Source: Monodelphis domestica (taxonomy: Eukaryota > Chordata > Mammalia > Didelphimorphia > Didelphidae). Taken from it: DNA of 64,000 bases. Positions within the stretch are counted from its first letter, which is position 1, and each line of letters begins with the position of its first letter. The stretch spans positions 195,776,459-195,840,458 of the forward strand of contig NC_077234.1 in the NCBI RefSeq assembly GCF_027887165.1. Reading direction: 5' to 3'. The translations under genes and the position numbers were made by a program. Of the stretch, positions 46,025-58,559 are shown in pieces. The notes below the pieces were generated by a model. The model saw only the letters and a list, made by a program, of their open reading frames with translations, was not told the origin of the DNA and did no database searches.

Positions 46025-46254
46025 TTTAAAATTAATAATCAATAACTAAATATTATATTTTATATAGTATTATTAATAATAAATAAAACAAAAGAACTGT
46101 CTGACTTAAGCCTGGTTGCAGTTCCAAGAGAGGAAGAGAGAGGAGTTACAGCCACTTAAATACAATCACACAAAATGCAGGGATGCAGGAAAAGGGAATT
46201 TTGGGAAATACTAAGGGACTTCTGGTGGATGAAATGAAAAGACTCAAAATCTCT
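46025..46254. repeat. ~230-bp direct repeat, left copy
   Basis: Matches 50026-50256 over its whole length, by eye about four bases in five: 'attaataatcaataactaaa', 'aagggaattttgggaaatac' and 'taagggacttctgg' are shared exactly. Same orientation in both copies, 4.0 kb apart. They may be LTRs or LTR fragments of one element, or two copies of a dispersed repeat. Confidence 0.75.
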
Positions 46255-49200
46255 ATATATATGTATGCCCCACTCTGATCCTATTTGGGGAACCAGTTTC
46301 CCCAAAAGGATCATGGAAATATAATCAATTTAAAATTGCAATAATTTGTGGATAAAAAGGAAAAGAGAACAAAGCCAATAATTACTAGGTTGACAAAAAG
46401 CCAATTTGGGGAAATTCCCCTTTGGCATAAGAGTATGCATTAAAAAAGACATTTCAGCCCCTCATAGTTTAATTCACACCCCAAAGTTCACTCTGGATCT
46501 TCTGGTATGGCATGTGGTCTCTGCAGGCATATCTTTATGGCACATTCTGGATTCTGGGAGGTAGCAAGTTTATTATCCTAAAAATGCTCAAATTTAAATC
46601 AAAGTTTACAATAATAACTTGGCCCCCGTGAGTTGAATAATAACAGACATAGGGATCAATCAGGGATACATGGCTGAATATGAGGTATATGAATCAATTT
46701 GCAAAAGAAAATCAAAAACATGGAAAAATCCAAATAAAAGAGAAAAATAACTTGTGGATGAAATACAAAATGTAAAATTGTATGCCTTAAAAATCTAAGT
46801 AAAAGAAAATACAAAGCTATAACAGGTCCTTGAATAAGGGCCCAATTAAAATGATTTAAGCAATTATGCATTTACCCAGTCAGTAGCCAGGACTACAGAA
46901 AGTTTGCCACACCATGAAAGACAGAAAAGGGTCTAGATTATAGGAGACAGGTAGGAGCCAAATTTGAGATACTTGGTAGAATGTGGGACAAGGAAGACCT
47001 GCCTTTAACACATATTATTCAGCCACAATCTCGAACCCCAAACAAGTTCAAGTCCTCTTGTCTTGGCTCAAAATTGCATCAATTCCACTGGGATCTGGTC
47101 TCTTTGACCCTGAGCTCCAAAGGCACTATGAAGGTGCTCTGTGCTTTTTAGCACTATACATCTTTTGTATATTCCTTTCTTCTGGAATCAGACAGAATCA
47201 CAAAGCAAAGTCCCATAATTATTTTAAACAATCAATGGCATCATTATTATAGTCTAAAGCTTTTGGGCCATGCAGTAATATTAGAACAAATCTATTTAAA
47301 ACTTATATTACTGGAAAATAAAAAAAAATAAAGAAAAATTTTCTCAATACTGTTGACCTGTGCTTCAAATACAAAAAGGAAAGAAAAATAAAACCCAGTT
47401 GCTATATTGTACATGCAAGGAAAAAAATAATAAAAAAGTTTTAAAAATCAAAAATATATAACTTAAAATCAGTGACACACTGTGTCAGCCATGTGTGGGT
47501 ACAAATGATTTTCAGAATAAAATAGTAACACAGTAGATAATGCACATTCAAAAAAGTTCCAAAGTCCCCAAAATTCACAATGGCCCAGTTAATTACAATA
47601 GCAAACAAACCAACTCTCATATTTCATACAAGTTGTTGTATGCCATAAAAAAAACCCTACATACTGATGGATATTTGTCACAATTTTTACAAATGTAGAA
47701 AATCTTTCAATCTTGGCAAACATATTTTTAAACAAAGTAAAACTTATTTGGGTCTAGAACATCATCAAGAAATCTAGATTGTTTTGCTGGAAGTAAATCC
47801 AAATGAAGAGTTTTTCATGAGCTCTTTTTTTTTGCTTCCTGATTCATATAAACACCTTGGTAGGCACATTTCTTTGTTTCCCTACCTTTAATAGAACATT
47901 CTTTATAATATAAATATAAATACAAAATATCTATTCAGAAACCATTAGTTATGTAAAATTATTTCTAAAGACCCCTTAAAATTACAATTAAATTTTTAGC
48001 TTATTAAATTCTCTAAAGGTTGTTTATAGCTTTTGATGAAGTCCATCCATCATCATCTATGTGACAATATACAAAGGCAACATGTCATCTTCGATGGATC
48101 TAGTGAAAATGGTGTGGCCAAGATGTTCATGGGCTTACAAGGATATTTTTGTTCTTCAGCAAAGGTAAAGGTACAAATTAAAGATCAATATAGTCAAAAC
48201 ATAGCTTTAAATAATTCAGTATAACAAAAAGATATTAATTAAATTAAAACAGATAAACTCTTAAAGCAATCAGTAAATACAATAATATTAACCAATGAGA
48301 AGGTGCAGACAGGCAGTGCAGTCAAAATCTTTTTCACCAATCCTAATAGACTTGTTCACTATTATAGGAGAAGAATAAACTCAAAACAGTTAGCAAGAAA
48401 CTTCCAGATCTCTTTTAAAGTTTCCTTCCCCTCCTCTCATATTTATTATCCATTTAGATTTCATTTGTCAGAGGTCTGAATTTTCTCATAGAAGCACAGG
48501 GTAGAATCTGCCCTCTGCATGTTGAGAGCAGTTAGCACTTTTAGGACTCTGTCAAAATATTTCAGGTTGGTTTGTAGCATAAGCAGCCTAGCTTGTGGCA
48601 TATTCTTGAGGAGAAAGAAATAAAGTGAGAAATCTCCAATGAAAATAAAAAGTCCCAAGATAAGAATTGAGCAGATCCAAATTGAACTTTTTAGCTCTAC
48701 CAACTCAAACTCTTGTTTCAGAATTTCAAGCATGCTTTTCAATAGCATTTTTCCTGAAAGATGCTGAATGGGGTTTGTTTAAAGAGTAAACAGAAAGAAG
48801 CAAAACTTTGAGGGAAAACAAGAGAGTATTTGCATATGAGAGAAAAAAATACTTCTCCTTGGTGTTTTGGGTCAAGAGAAAGAAGCGAAAAAAATCAGAT
48901 TTATTCCCCAAAACTGATTTTAAATCTACTGATTTGGAACTAACTTCCCTTCCTGTTAAAAACCTTTCATAACAGCCTTCTAAACTAGGAGTCCAGGATC
49001 TCTTTAAAAGAAGATATGTTTGAAAATTAGAAGGTGTGAGGTTCTTTTCTCCACTCTGAAAAATGGCTTTGGCAGGCTAGAAACACACATGTGGAATGTG
49101 GAAAGGGATTGGGCAGAAAGATGTTTATATGTCACCCTCTGTGGAAAAAAAATTGCTGGGATTGGCAGGCTATTGTGGCGGGTTTGGTCTCAGCAAGAGG

Positions 49201-49437
49201 AGGCTCCAAGCTGGGTGGAGAGTGATGAGGAATGCTGGACAAGCATATGGAGAGGAGAAACATCAGGCAGAGGCAGGTGGTGGGGCAGTGCAGGAGCGCA
49301 GGCACATCCCGTCACTGGACCCTCATGGTGGGCAGCAACTGGTCAAACTTACTATCTTTACTGTAAGGCTATCTGCTCAAAATTTTTTGAGAATTCATAA
49401 TTGCTTCATGGTAAACCAAAATGTAGGTTTTAAAATC
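46255..49437. other. Interior between the paired direct repeats
   Basis: About 3.2 kb with no recognisable domain. The longest notable frame (minus, 48748-48461, 95 codons) has a strongly hydrophobic stretch SSIWICSILILGLFIFIG that could be a membrane segment, but one open frame of this size in AT-rich DNA is weak evidence. If the repeats are LTRs this would be the decayed interior of a retrovirus-like fossil. Confidence 0.35.
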
Positions 49438-49933
49438 AATGTAGTAGTAGTCTCTTGGTAACCGAGGATGACGATTGTCTTTGTGTGTTTTCATCTATGA
49501 TAGATGAGTGTGCACAGACACTTGTGCATGAAGGAGATTTAAGTGGAAAAGTCGATGCACAGAGACAGGCCCACTCTCTCGGCATTAATGGCATGAAAAA
49601 TCATTACACCTGGAGACTTTGCCAGCTGCATTGGATGGCTGTATTGTCTTTTGTGCTCCAACACGCCCTAAGCACTCCACAGTGCTTTGCTGTGTCGCCA
49701 TCTCAGCTGTTGAACCTCCTTATTGTTTTCTTCTACCTGTTCCGCCAAAACAGTCTTCATATGCTGGGTGAGCAAAGCCCTGGTTCACCAGGGGTCTAAG
49801 ACCCGATGGCTACTCTCACAAGGTTTAGCCAGCCTGTCGAAGCCATTGCCCGGGTGTGTGGCCACTGCCACAAGCTAGCAGCTACTGGGAGCCACAAGTG
49901 AGAGCTGCATGTCAGGTGAGGGTCAGAGGCTGG
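49438..49933 (-). mobile_element. ~490-bp dispersed element, copy 2
   Basis: Same element as at 12408-12897. On the minus strand it ends '...tcctcggttaccaagagact' followed by (AC T)n units. It keeps about 15 bp ('tcatctatgatagatgagtg') that copy 1 lacks. No long frame. It sits just left of the right-hand direct repeat. Confidence 0.6.
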
Positions 49934-50025
49934 AAAGCTGCCCTAGAAGGGCATGACAAGCCCTCCATACCAGAGATACTACCCCTTCCTAAACACCCCA
50001 TACACCCCATTAAATTAATAATCAA

Positions 50026-50256
50026 TTTAAAATTAATAATCAATAACTAAATATTATATTTTAAAAACATTTTGTTCATAATAACTAAAACAAAAGACAT
50101 ACCTGACTTCAGCCCAGTCAAAGGTCCAAGAGAGGAAGAGGGAGGAGTTACAGTCACTAAAAAACAATCATGCAAAATGTGGGGACATAGGAAAAGGGAA
50201 TTTTGGGAAATACTAAGGGACTTCTGGGGAATGAAGTCCAAAGGCTCAAAATCTCC
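50026..50256. repeat. ~230-bp direct repeat, right copy
   Basis: Partner of 46025-46254. The two copies diverge sharply beyond both edges. Confidence 0.75.
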
Positions 50257-50984
50257 ATTTATACACTGAGTAATCCATAAATCTTCCTTATACTGTGCTA
50301 CCAGTGCTGGGTCCATGACAACTTTGGTAGTTGCAAGCAAACTACCAGTTTGCAATGCCAGCTGATTCCAAATTAGGATCTCCAGTAAGTTTTCTAGCAA
50401 GTGAAATGAAGAGCTTCTCAAAGTTACAGTTAATTTGGCTGAATGTCATAGTCCTGGATATTCTTCTAACTGGAAGACAACTGATTTCACCTCTACTTCT
50501 CTATCCTCAATATCTGCTTTATTGCCATACAAAATTTAGGAATATTTTTGCATACTTGTACCAGATCTCTGTGTTGATTAGCTACATTCTTGTAAATAAT
50601 TATTTGCATGATATTAAGCATTATGATGGAACACTGAGCTTGGATATAAAAACTGTCTTTCATACCACAAAGTTTCTCTTGGGCATCTGTATCCCTCATG
50701 TTGAATTTAATAGGGCATTTGTTAGGTCAGACCAAGAATGAATCGACCTCAATACCCAAGATGGCTACATATTTCTCAAATTCACCAATCAAGTGACTAT
50801 TTACAAATAAAATGTATTTAGTACCTCCATCATCAACTAATAAAAGTCTGAACTGCACTTGGAGTTCTCCTTGAATGGCCATCATGTTGTTCTTCCAGAA
50901 GCATCCCTCTCTCTTCCTTTCTGAAAACTAAAGAGGATGGAAGCACAATTCCAAGATTCTGTCTTTAAATGCACTTGGATATTC
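50257..50984. other. Unassigned part of the composite insert
   Basis: Two overlapping frames of 124-136 codons on opposite strands (50047-50421 minus, 50331-50741 plus) show no domain I recognise. The insert ends where L1 copy C resumes at about 50985. Confidence 0.35.
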
Positions 50985-52602
50985 ACTTTCATTTTTTTGG
51001 GTGAGTTCATCCCATTAACATTTAAAATTATGATTACTAATTTTGTGGTTCCCTCTCTCCTACTTTCCCATTTATTCTTCACTCTTTCCTTCTCTTTCCT
51101 TTCACAATAGTTGCCCTCAAATATGTTTTGCTTCCCCAATCTGCCTTCTGTTCTATCAGCTACCCTGCTCTCATCCCCCTTCCCTTTTACTTCCCTTTAG
51201 GAAAATATAGAGTTCTATACCTAATGAACTGTGTATGTTTTTTTTTAATCTTTTACTCTATTCTAACAATGAATAAAGTTCAAACACTGCCTACTTCTTC
51301 AATGTCTCCTCCACTTCATTACTCTTTCCATCTTTTTTAATGGGAGATAATTTATCCAATTCTACTTCCTCCTACCTTCTTTCTTGCCACTTAAGTTTGA
51401 TGTGTTTGGGTATCATTCTATTATACACAACTCATACTCATGCCCTATGTCTATGTATATCCTAACTGTCCTGATAATGATTAAAAGTATCATCTCCCCT
51501 TATAAGAATATAAATAGTGTAATCTTATTGAATCCTTTATAATTACTTTTTCCTGTTTACCATTTTTGTGCTTCTTTGGAAACTTGTGAATTTTTGTACA
51601 GTTTCCCCCTCTTTCTGGTACTTCTTTTACACATCTATTTACTTCACATTTCATGATTGGCTCGCATCACTTTTATTTCTTTCCCCAATTTTCTTCTGCC
51701 TCTATTATTTGATTTTTATAATTCTTTTTGAGTTCTTTCCAACATTATTTTTAGTTCTTAGAAATATTTGCATTTTGCTTTCATGTTTTTATGTATAAGT
51801 TTTGATATTATCTTCTTTTAAGTTTGTGTTTTGATCTTCCTGTTCCCATAGTTTCTATAGTTATTTTAATTCTTTTTGTTGTTTGCTCATTTTTCTAAAT
51901 TATTTCTTGACTTTTGCCTTCATGTTAAATTTGTACTCTGTTCCTGGGATTAGAGGGACCTTGTCCCAAGATCCAGGCTTTTCATGCTGCTATTTTTAGA
52001 GCTAATTCTAGAGATTTTTACATTTTCAGTGCTTCCAAAGTTGTATGATCTAAGGAGAAGTGGATTCCCTGCTCTCCTGGCCTTGTATTTTTCTGTCTTG
52101 GTATTGTTACCACGTTTCTCACTTGCCTGAAGCTGCAAACCCTATCACATTGTGTTCCTTTTTGTCCTCTGATCATAACTCAACACTGAAACCATGATCC
52201 CCAAGTGGCCAAAGCAACAGAGTACTGCATCCTATGCCAGAAAAATGTCCACAATAATCTCATTCTTACCAGTTGTCAGGTCCCCTTACTATCTTTGGTC
52301 TGAAAGCTCTAGAATTCACCACCACTGATCCAGTCTCTTTTAATGCCTTTGGCAGCTAACAGGGATCTAGTCTGCTACTGGTTTGCTGCAGCATCACCTG
52401 AACTTGAGTGCACTCTAATCTTACCACAATAAGGGTGACTTTTCTCAACAACTTTCTAAGTTGTTTTGGGATATAAAATTACTTAAATCTATCCTTTTAT
52501 TGGTTTTGCTGCTCTGGAATTTCTTTTGAGGCATTATTTTAAAGTTATTTGGAGGGGACTTAGAAGAGTTGACATGAATCCCTGCTATCTTGGCTCTGTC
52601 AT
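50985..52602 (-). mobile_element. LINE-1 copy C, piece 4 (ORF2 start, ORF1 and 5' leader)
   Basis: Begins 'gggtgagttcatcccattaa', the reversed ORF2 start (VNGMNSP on the minus strand), then the pyrimidine-rich spacer, ORF1 remnants and the leader, ending at 'ccctgctatcttggctctgt', the reversed 5' end. The leader matches 3755-4440. With pieces 1-3 it totals about 5.3 kb, near full length. Confidence 0.8.
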
Positions 52603-52739
52603 TTTCTGAACAAGTATTTATTATGATAATGAAAAGTAAGAAGAAAAGTACTATGCAATATGAAAAGTAAGAAAGAGTGTCTGCTTTCAAGGAACCAAAC
52701 TTCATTGATAAGAAAAGATATGCATAGAAAATAGTAGTC

Positions 52740-52925
52740 GAGATCTAAGCAATATTATAAGATTTACAAAAGATTTTGTAGACATGGTTTCATTTGAGCA
52801 CACCACAACCCTAAGGTCTAGAGGTGTTAACTTCACTTTGCACATAAGGCTACTAGTATTCATGGTAAACAGATTGTTCAGTTTGACACTTTTATTGTCA
52901 GATCTAGTATTCACCACCAGATTTC
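52740..52925 (-). repeat. MIR/L2-type relic, minus
   Basis: 'catttgagcacaccacaacc' and 'gtgttaacttcactttgcac' follow reversed MIR order, strongly diverged. Confidence 0.5.
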
Positions 52926-52989
52926 TTCTATTTCCAAGACCATTATTTTTTTTTCTTTTATATAAAATTACTTTTTTAATGAAACTATT

Positions 52990-53190
52990 AGTCAATCAGC
53001 ATTGAGAACCAGCAACTATGCTAAGAACTCAGGATACAAAGGAAGGCCAAAATAATCAATGTTTTTAAGGAGCTTACAATCTAAAGAGGGAGGTAACTTG
53101 AAAACACCTATGTAAAAACTAGATGCATACAGGATGAATTGAGCTACTCTCAGAGAGAAGACATTAAGATTAAGTAGAACTGGAAAGGAT
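52990..53190 (+). repeat. Ancient dispersed LINE-like repeat
   Basis: 'ggaggtaacttgaaaacacc' and 'aaggagcttacaatctaaag' are the same wording as at 16208 and 60660. Confidence 0.6.
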
Positions 53191-53681
53191 TTTTTTTATG
53201 TTTTCCAGGTGTGCTAAAGGTTTCAAATTCAAGAACTGGAGTTACAGTCTGGGAAATTGCTGGAGCCTCAGTCACAATGGGGAAGGGATCCCAGAAGAGA
53301 TTCTGGAATCTTGAGAGAGGAGGAGATTCTGTGGAAGTGGCAGTTAGCTGCTATCAATCCTGAGACAGCCTGAGGAAAAGGTCTGATCAAGACTTTCTCC
53401 TGAGAAAAGTCTTACACCTTTCTCCTGGTGACTGTACAACTTATCTCCTCCCCCCCCCCCAATTCCCAGCTGAAGTGACGAGCTTGAGAAGACACAAAGC
53501 AGCTGACAAGATCACCTCACAGTTCCTGGTATTCTGGGTCTGAAATGTGACAAGTGGGGTCTAGACCAGGGGCATTCAAGCCTGAATCTCTCAAGGGCCC
53601 AAGGCTGCCAAGGGCTGGGTTCCACAACTTAAGGAGGAGGAAGGAATAGCTAGAATAGGGGCATCTTTGGGGGAGGAGGAG
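53191..53681. other. Unassigned; may be the body of the tRNA-Lys-headed sequence
   Basis: GC-richer than average, with a C run at 53450-53460. No gene. It lies directly downstream of the tRNA-like sequence when read on the minus strand. Confidence 0.35.
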
Positions 53682-53752
53682 ACACCCAACATGGGGCTCA
53701 AACCCACAATCCTGGGATTAAGAGTCCCATGCTCTACAGACTGAGCTAGCTT
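53682..53752 (-). tRNA. tRNA-Lys(CUU)-like sequence, 5' end lost
   Basis: On the minus strand it reads 'gctagctcagtctgtagagc', 'atgggactcttaatcccagg', 'attgtgggtttgagcccc', 'atgttgggtg', which matches mammalian tRNA-Lys(CTT) from base 6 to the 3' acceptor strand. The anticodon loop 'ctcttaa' has CTT in place. The A box and B box (GGTTTGAGCCC) are kept. The first five acceptor bases are replaced by the neighbouring retroviral sequence, so the acceptor stem cannot form. Pseudogene, or the head of a tRNA-Lys-derived SINE. Confidence 0.75.
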
Positions 53753-54240
53753 CAATTAAGTTTTCTTCTGGTATGTCACCATGGGCATGGCAATGTTTAA
53801 TGTGGGAAGCATGAAACCAAGAATCTTTCCCTATTACTTTGATTGATGTAGGAGTAGTGAGGGCTACATAGTATGGGCTGACCCACCTGAGATATGTAGG
53901 TTTATATTTAGTGAAATTCTTCACATACACTTTGTCTCCTGGCCTGAGGTTATGTAGTGAAAAATCTACTGGAACCCTTTGCACTAATAATCCTAGTCTT
54001 CTCAGTCCTTCCAGCCTATCTTGCATCTGTGTCAGATAGGTGTATAACTGGTATTCCCCTACCAGCATAGAAACATAAGACAGTTTAGTGGTCCTTCCCA
54101 TCTATATTGGTTGTCCATAAAGTATCTCATATGGGGAAATGTGTAAGTATCCTCTGGATTTTGTTCTCAGATGGAAGAGTGCAAGTGGAAGAACCTCTGT
54201 CCATTTAAAATTGAGTTTAGCTATTGTGGTATTGTGTTGT
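53753..54240 (-). mobile_element. Endogenous gammaretrovirus-like fossil, integrase C-terminal region
   Basis: On the minus strand this encodes wording of the integrase end of class I (gamma-type) retroviruses: RGYLHISPYEILYGQP, then LRPGDKVYVKNF, LRWVSPYYVALTTPTSIKV and WFHASHIKHC. It is a broken fragment of about 490 bp with at least one break. No LTR, gag or envelope of the same element is visible next to it. It joins tRNA-Lys-like sequence on one side and an L1 5' end on the other. Confidence 0.85.
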
Positions 54241-54244
54241 GTAT

Positions 54245-54893
54245 TGGTTTTTTTTCATATGCTAATATAAACAATTTGATCTACTTGTTGTTCTTCTTGA
54301 TGTTGGGAAGTTGTTTTTCTGGGCCCATTGTTTGCCATCACTATGCTGGTTTTTCCTTCCCTTTTCAGGCAGAAGTCTGAGTGAGGAGGGAAGGCTTACT
54401 GTGTATGGAGCTAAGGAGCAAGGTTTTTGCCTGAGGCCACCTCTTGAGTCCCTTGAACTTCTACTGTTTGCAGCCCTTCTCTGTGCTATCTCCACACCCA
54501 AGGTCTGTTCTCTTCCAATTGTTGGGGTCTCAGGTATAGCTTCTATCAGGGGAGGGGTCTTTGGTGGTCTTAGTTAGCTGCCAAAGACCAAGAGGTACTC
54601 CTCCCTCGCTCAGTGATTCTACTGTGCACTAGCTCTGAGTCTAGCACACTGGCTCCAAAGGTAGGGTTGGGTAGGGCAGATCAGCTTATATTTTGGTGGA
54701 AGCTATTTTACCCCCTTATAGTGTAGAAATGCTGAAATCCCACATACCTTCAATGCTATGCCCTACTATGGAGTCCCTTTGTTCATATGAATTTGTTTTT
54801 TTTGGCCTTTTTGAGGTAGTCTATATACGGAGGCAATGAGGAGAGGTAGATTCCTGCATCTAAACTGCAGCCATGTTTACCTGGAAATCTGGA
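54245..54893 (-). mobile_element. L1 5' leader fragment, minus
   Basis: 'gtgtagaaatgctgaaatcc', 'tgctatgccctactatggag', 'gaggagaggtagattcctgc' and the reversed start 'gcagccatgtttacctggaa' run parallel to the end of L1 copy B at 34550-34713. Confidence 0.7.
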
Positions 54894-54939
54894 AAGGAGT
54901 TTTTACATGAAGCATTGGAACAATCTCTCAATAAATTCC

Positions 54940-55455
54940 AAGATTTGGTATAGTATAAAGAGAAAGTGTCTTTGGAGTCTAAGAAATTTGATAATTCACT
55001 GAAAAGTGTGTTGTAGTAGGTAAGATAGGTTTCATGGAAGAAGAGAGAAATTAAACTATTTCTTACAGCATAATGATGATGATGTGGAAAGGCATAAAGA
55101 AAGAGAAATTGAGTCTAAGGAGAGACTAAACTATGAGCAAAAATATAGTATATGTGTAATTTAAGCCAGTCAGATTCCAGGCAAGCATGGAATAAAGGAG
55201 CCCAACTGGAATGGAACATTTATGTTATTGAGTAGTCCACAATTAAGTTGGAAATGTAGGTTGGGTCCATATTATAGACAAGCTTGCATACTAAAATGTG
55301 GAGTCTACTTATGCTTTTTTTTCCCCTCATGAGCAATAGGAAGCCACTGAAATATATTGAGAAAAAGAGTGATGAAAAGGATATTCTAAGAAGAGTAATT
55401 TCACATTTCAGTGTTAGGAAAATTTAGAAATGAGAGTCGGGGAGACTAGTTTGAA
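54940..55455 (+). repeat. Ancient dispersed LINE-like repeat
   Basis: 'gagcaataggaagccactga' and 'aaaaagagtgatgaaaagga' match the known unit 'caatagggagccactgga ... gtgacatggtcaga'. Same family as 60660-61990. Confidence 0.55.
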
Positions 55456-55889
55456 AGTGATCTGCAATCATTTAGTCTATTATTTCTTGACAGTCTGGAA
55501 ACATTACCAGATGGTTTCACTTCTAAAATTCTATTAACATAAAATATTTATCCTCCTCTTCCCCCATCCTTGTTTCCTATTTCTCTATATTAATCATCAA
55601 TCTAGGATCCTCCTGCTCTGAGGTGTCAAAAGTCATTCACAATAGTTAGATGAGGTCAAACTACATAAGAATATAGATAATTTAGCAGTACATGCTTTAA
55701 TTTGGGTTAGGAAGCACTGGTCTCAACAACATTATTTCTTAGTTTGATAATAGACTTAATTTTTACTCCAAAGTTTTCGCCAACCTATTTTTACTGGTGT
55801 TAATCCATCGCCATCCTCCTGACCAGCATCTATGAGCTCTTTGACTATATGTGCATATGGGTCATAGATTTAGAAGCGGAAAAAACCAT

Positions 55890-56025
55890 CTTCATTTTAT
55901 AATTATGCTGAATGAGATTTAGAGACGTCAGGTGATTCAATATTATTAAGGTGCTAAATGGCATACAAAGGATTTGAACTCAGGTCTCCTGGCTCTGAAT
56001 TCAATGGTGTACCATGCTATTCTTT
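55890..56025 (-). repeat. MIR-type SINE, minus
   Basis: 'catcttcattttataattat' and 'ggatttgaactcaggtctcc' are reversed MIR core and head. Confidence 0.8.
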
Positions 56026-58430
56026 GAAAACATTCCAAGGTTAAAAGTGTGTTTTTGTTTGATTAATTTGTGGAACTCAGGAATGATTCAGTTTTCTAAC
56101 TTTACTCATTCTCTTCCCTCTTTATAGTCACATCTCTCCTGAAATCCTTATTTCCCTTCAAAATCTTATGTCAGTTGTCGTGGAATTTTCCTGATCCTCT
56201 CCCAGTGATTTCTCCTGATATTCTTACATCTCATTTGTCCCTTTCATATTATTTATCATATGCAAATATTAAATTAACTATATTTGTTAGTACATTCAGA
56301 GTCATAACTAGGGTATAAAGAATGGAGATTTGTCCACAGGGTAATGACTTTAAAAGGCACTGGAATTGGAGTATGTGACAGCACTCACAGTCTCTCAGGA
56401 GTAATAAGCACCCAATTGGCAAGAATAATTGATTAAAATAGGAAGCTACCAGGTGGTAGACTGAAGTAAATCCCTTGTTCACACCACTTTCTAAAGGCAG
56501 TTGCCTTGTGTTATTGTCCCTTGTTCTCTGCTACTCCTGTCTGTGCTCTTGTCCTAAACAAATTGAGAATATGTTATATTTGCTCTAAGTATCATTTGTG
56601 ATGCTTGCACCATGTGTAAAATTTTTTATTCATAGTTCTGGGTACTTCTCTCCTTTGGAAAATTACGGTCATGCCACATTTATCCCTACAAGTGACCAAG
56701 TTCCTAGAAGAATATCTTCTGCACACAATTTGCCTCCTAAATATTTACTGAATAGCTAGAATCAAATGGCAAGTATTCTGCTGGTTTTGAATGAGAATGG
56801 AAAAGAATGGAAGCAAGGAAGATTGGAAAGGTAAGTGCCTTCATTCCATTAGGGTAGTATTTTTGATTATTGACTGGTCAAGGTAATCATGTGGTTCCTT
56901 AAATTTTGTGTGGGTTTTTTTGAAAGTCTGAGAATCCACTCTCTTTGGAAGAGACTAATCTTCCTGGCTAATTAATAGTGCTTTTTAAAATAGCTGTTTT
57001 CTGACAAGAATGCCAAGATCCCAGTTTGCAAAGCACTTCTTTTTTTGGAGGGAAAAAGGAATGCATTTTTTTCCTCTTCCTATTTCCTGACAATCATAAC
57101 TGATTTCTTACATTTTGTAGAAAATATTAACCAAAGTAGGGGATCCCTGCAGAATTTAGTGTTTTTTTTTTAACCTGCTGAGCAAATCATAGATAAATGC
57201 TTTCTCCCCCACTGCTTCTGAATTGACTTTATTCTTGATTTGGATATATAAGATATATGCTGTTATGGAGCACTTTTATCTCCTGAATTCTTAAATAAAT
57301 TTAAAATCCACAAATGATGAAATTCTTAAAAGTTTTAGAAAATTAAGTTTAAATAAATGCAAACTGGAATTGCTTCTCTGCTAAATATAGTTACTATGTT
57401 TTAAACCCTTAATTCCATAATTTTAACTCAAAGCAGGAAAAAAAATCCTAGAGACCCTTAAGGGACATCCTTTAACAAAGAGATAACAATTATTTGTAAT
57501 TAACATATCAATTGTTTGTACAAAATTTAGTGCTTCTGAAGTGCCTGATGATGCTTGAAAAGACTCTGTTCTCTTTAATACGTTAAGCATTCCCCTGAAA
57601 TCTCTTACACACTCTGAAAAAAGTTTTCTAAACAAAGGAAAATTTAATTCAAGCAAATTTCTTTCCTAAATATTCTAAAATCCACCTCAGTGGAATCTAA
57701 ATGAATAAATGTCTGCTATCATTGATCTTAACTAATATAAGAATAACTTTTTTCCCCTCTTCCTTTTGATAAGCTCCTTTAGTCAGCTATTGGTTTTTGA
57801 GGTAGTACCTAAAGCAATTGCTTACCAATACAATGTGTTTTATAAAAAATCTAGGAACCAATTCTGATTTTGGAATTGTAGAGGTCAGATTTATTGCCAA
57901 CCCCAATTTGTACCTCACATCTCTGTGGGTGCTTGCTTATTACAGTTCAGCATGCAGTCATAACTCTTAAAGGTCAACGTTATTAGAGGCCCATGGACTG
58001 TGTTCCTCTGAGGTACTAAGGTTTTCTCTCTTTTCCTTTGCTGTCTGCCTTGTATCCTCTTGTTACTTTTTATTGTGACCACCCTTTCTCATACCCGTCA
58101 TGTCTGCCCTCTCATCAGTATCAATGTCATGGAATGTAGTAAGTGACAGTATTGTCAGCAAGATCAGCACTGGCATCTCCCTAGACCAGTGTGTCAGCAT
58201 CTGACCCCTGCTCTTCTAATGACTTGGTCCTTGGCAGCATTTTAAATTCAAATTTATCTTAAATACAGGATCTTCTCTGCTATTTTAAGAGAAAATATAC
58301 TACCTAATGTATGGAGAACAAGAAAGAAGCCTTCTAATCCCTTCTTCCATTCCGGGTGATAATCCAAAAGAGGAAGATAATAAAGGATATGGGTAATTTG
58401 CTATATTATTTAAAACAATATTCATATTTG
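56026..58430. other. 2.4-kb stretch with no recognised repeat or gene
   Basis: Only short frames (at most 77 codons) with no domain. Among the cleanest unique DNA in the window. Confidence 0.4.
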
Positions 58431-58559
58431 GACGTCATATCCTGAGAAGTCATCTAATCCAAAGCATGCCTACAGTAGAATCCTATCAGCCCAATTTCTA
58501 ACACATAATTCACTCCACCAGCTACTCCTAGAATATTATCAGTGTAATGAAAGTCATTG

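Noticed and set aside
48461-48748. 95-codon minus frame with a membrane-like segment as a retroviral envelope end
   Set aside because: One hydrophobic stretch in AT-rich DNA is not enough, and no envelope motif can be recognised.
53660-53700. Retroviral primer-binding site for tRNA-Lys on the plus strand
   Set aside because: The tRNA match runs 71 nt, not 18, and the neighbouring integrase sequence lies on the other strand, so a tRNA-like sequence explains it better.
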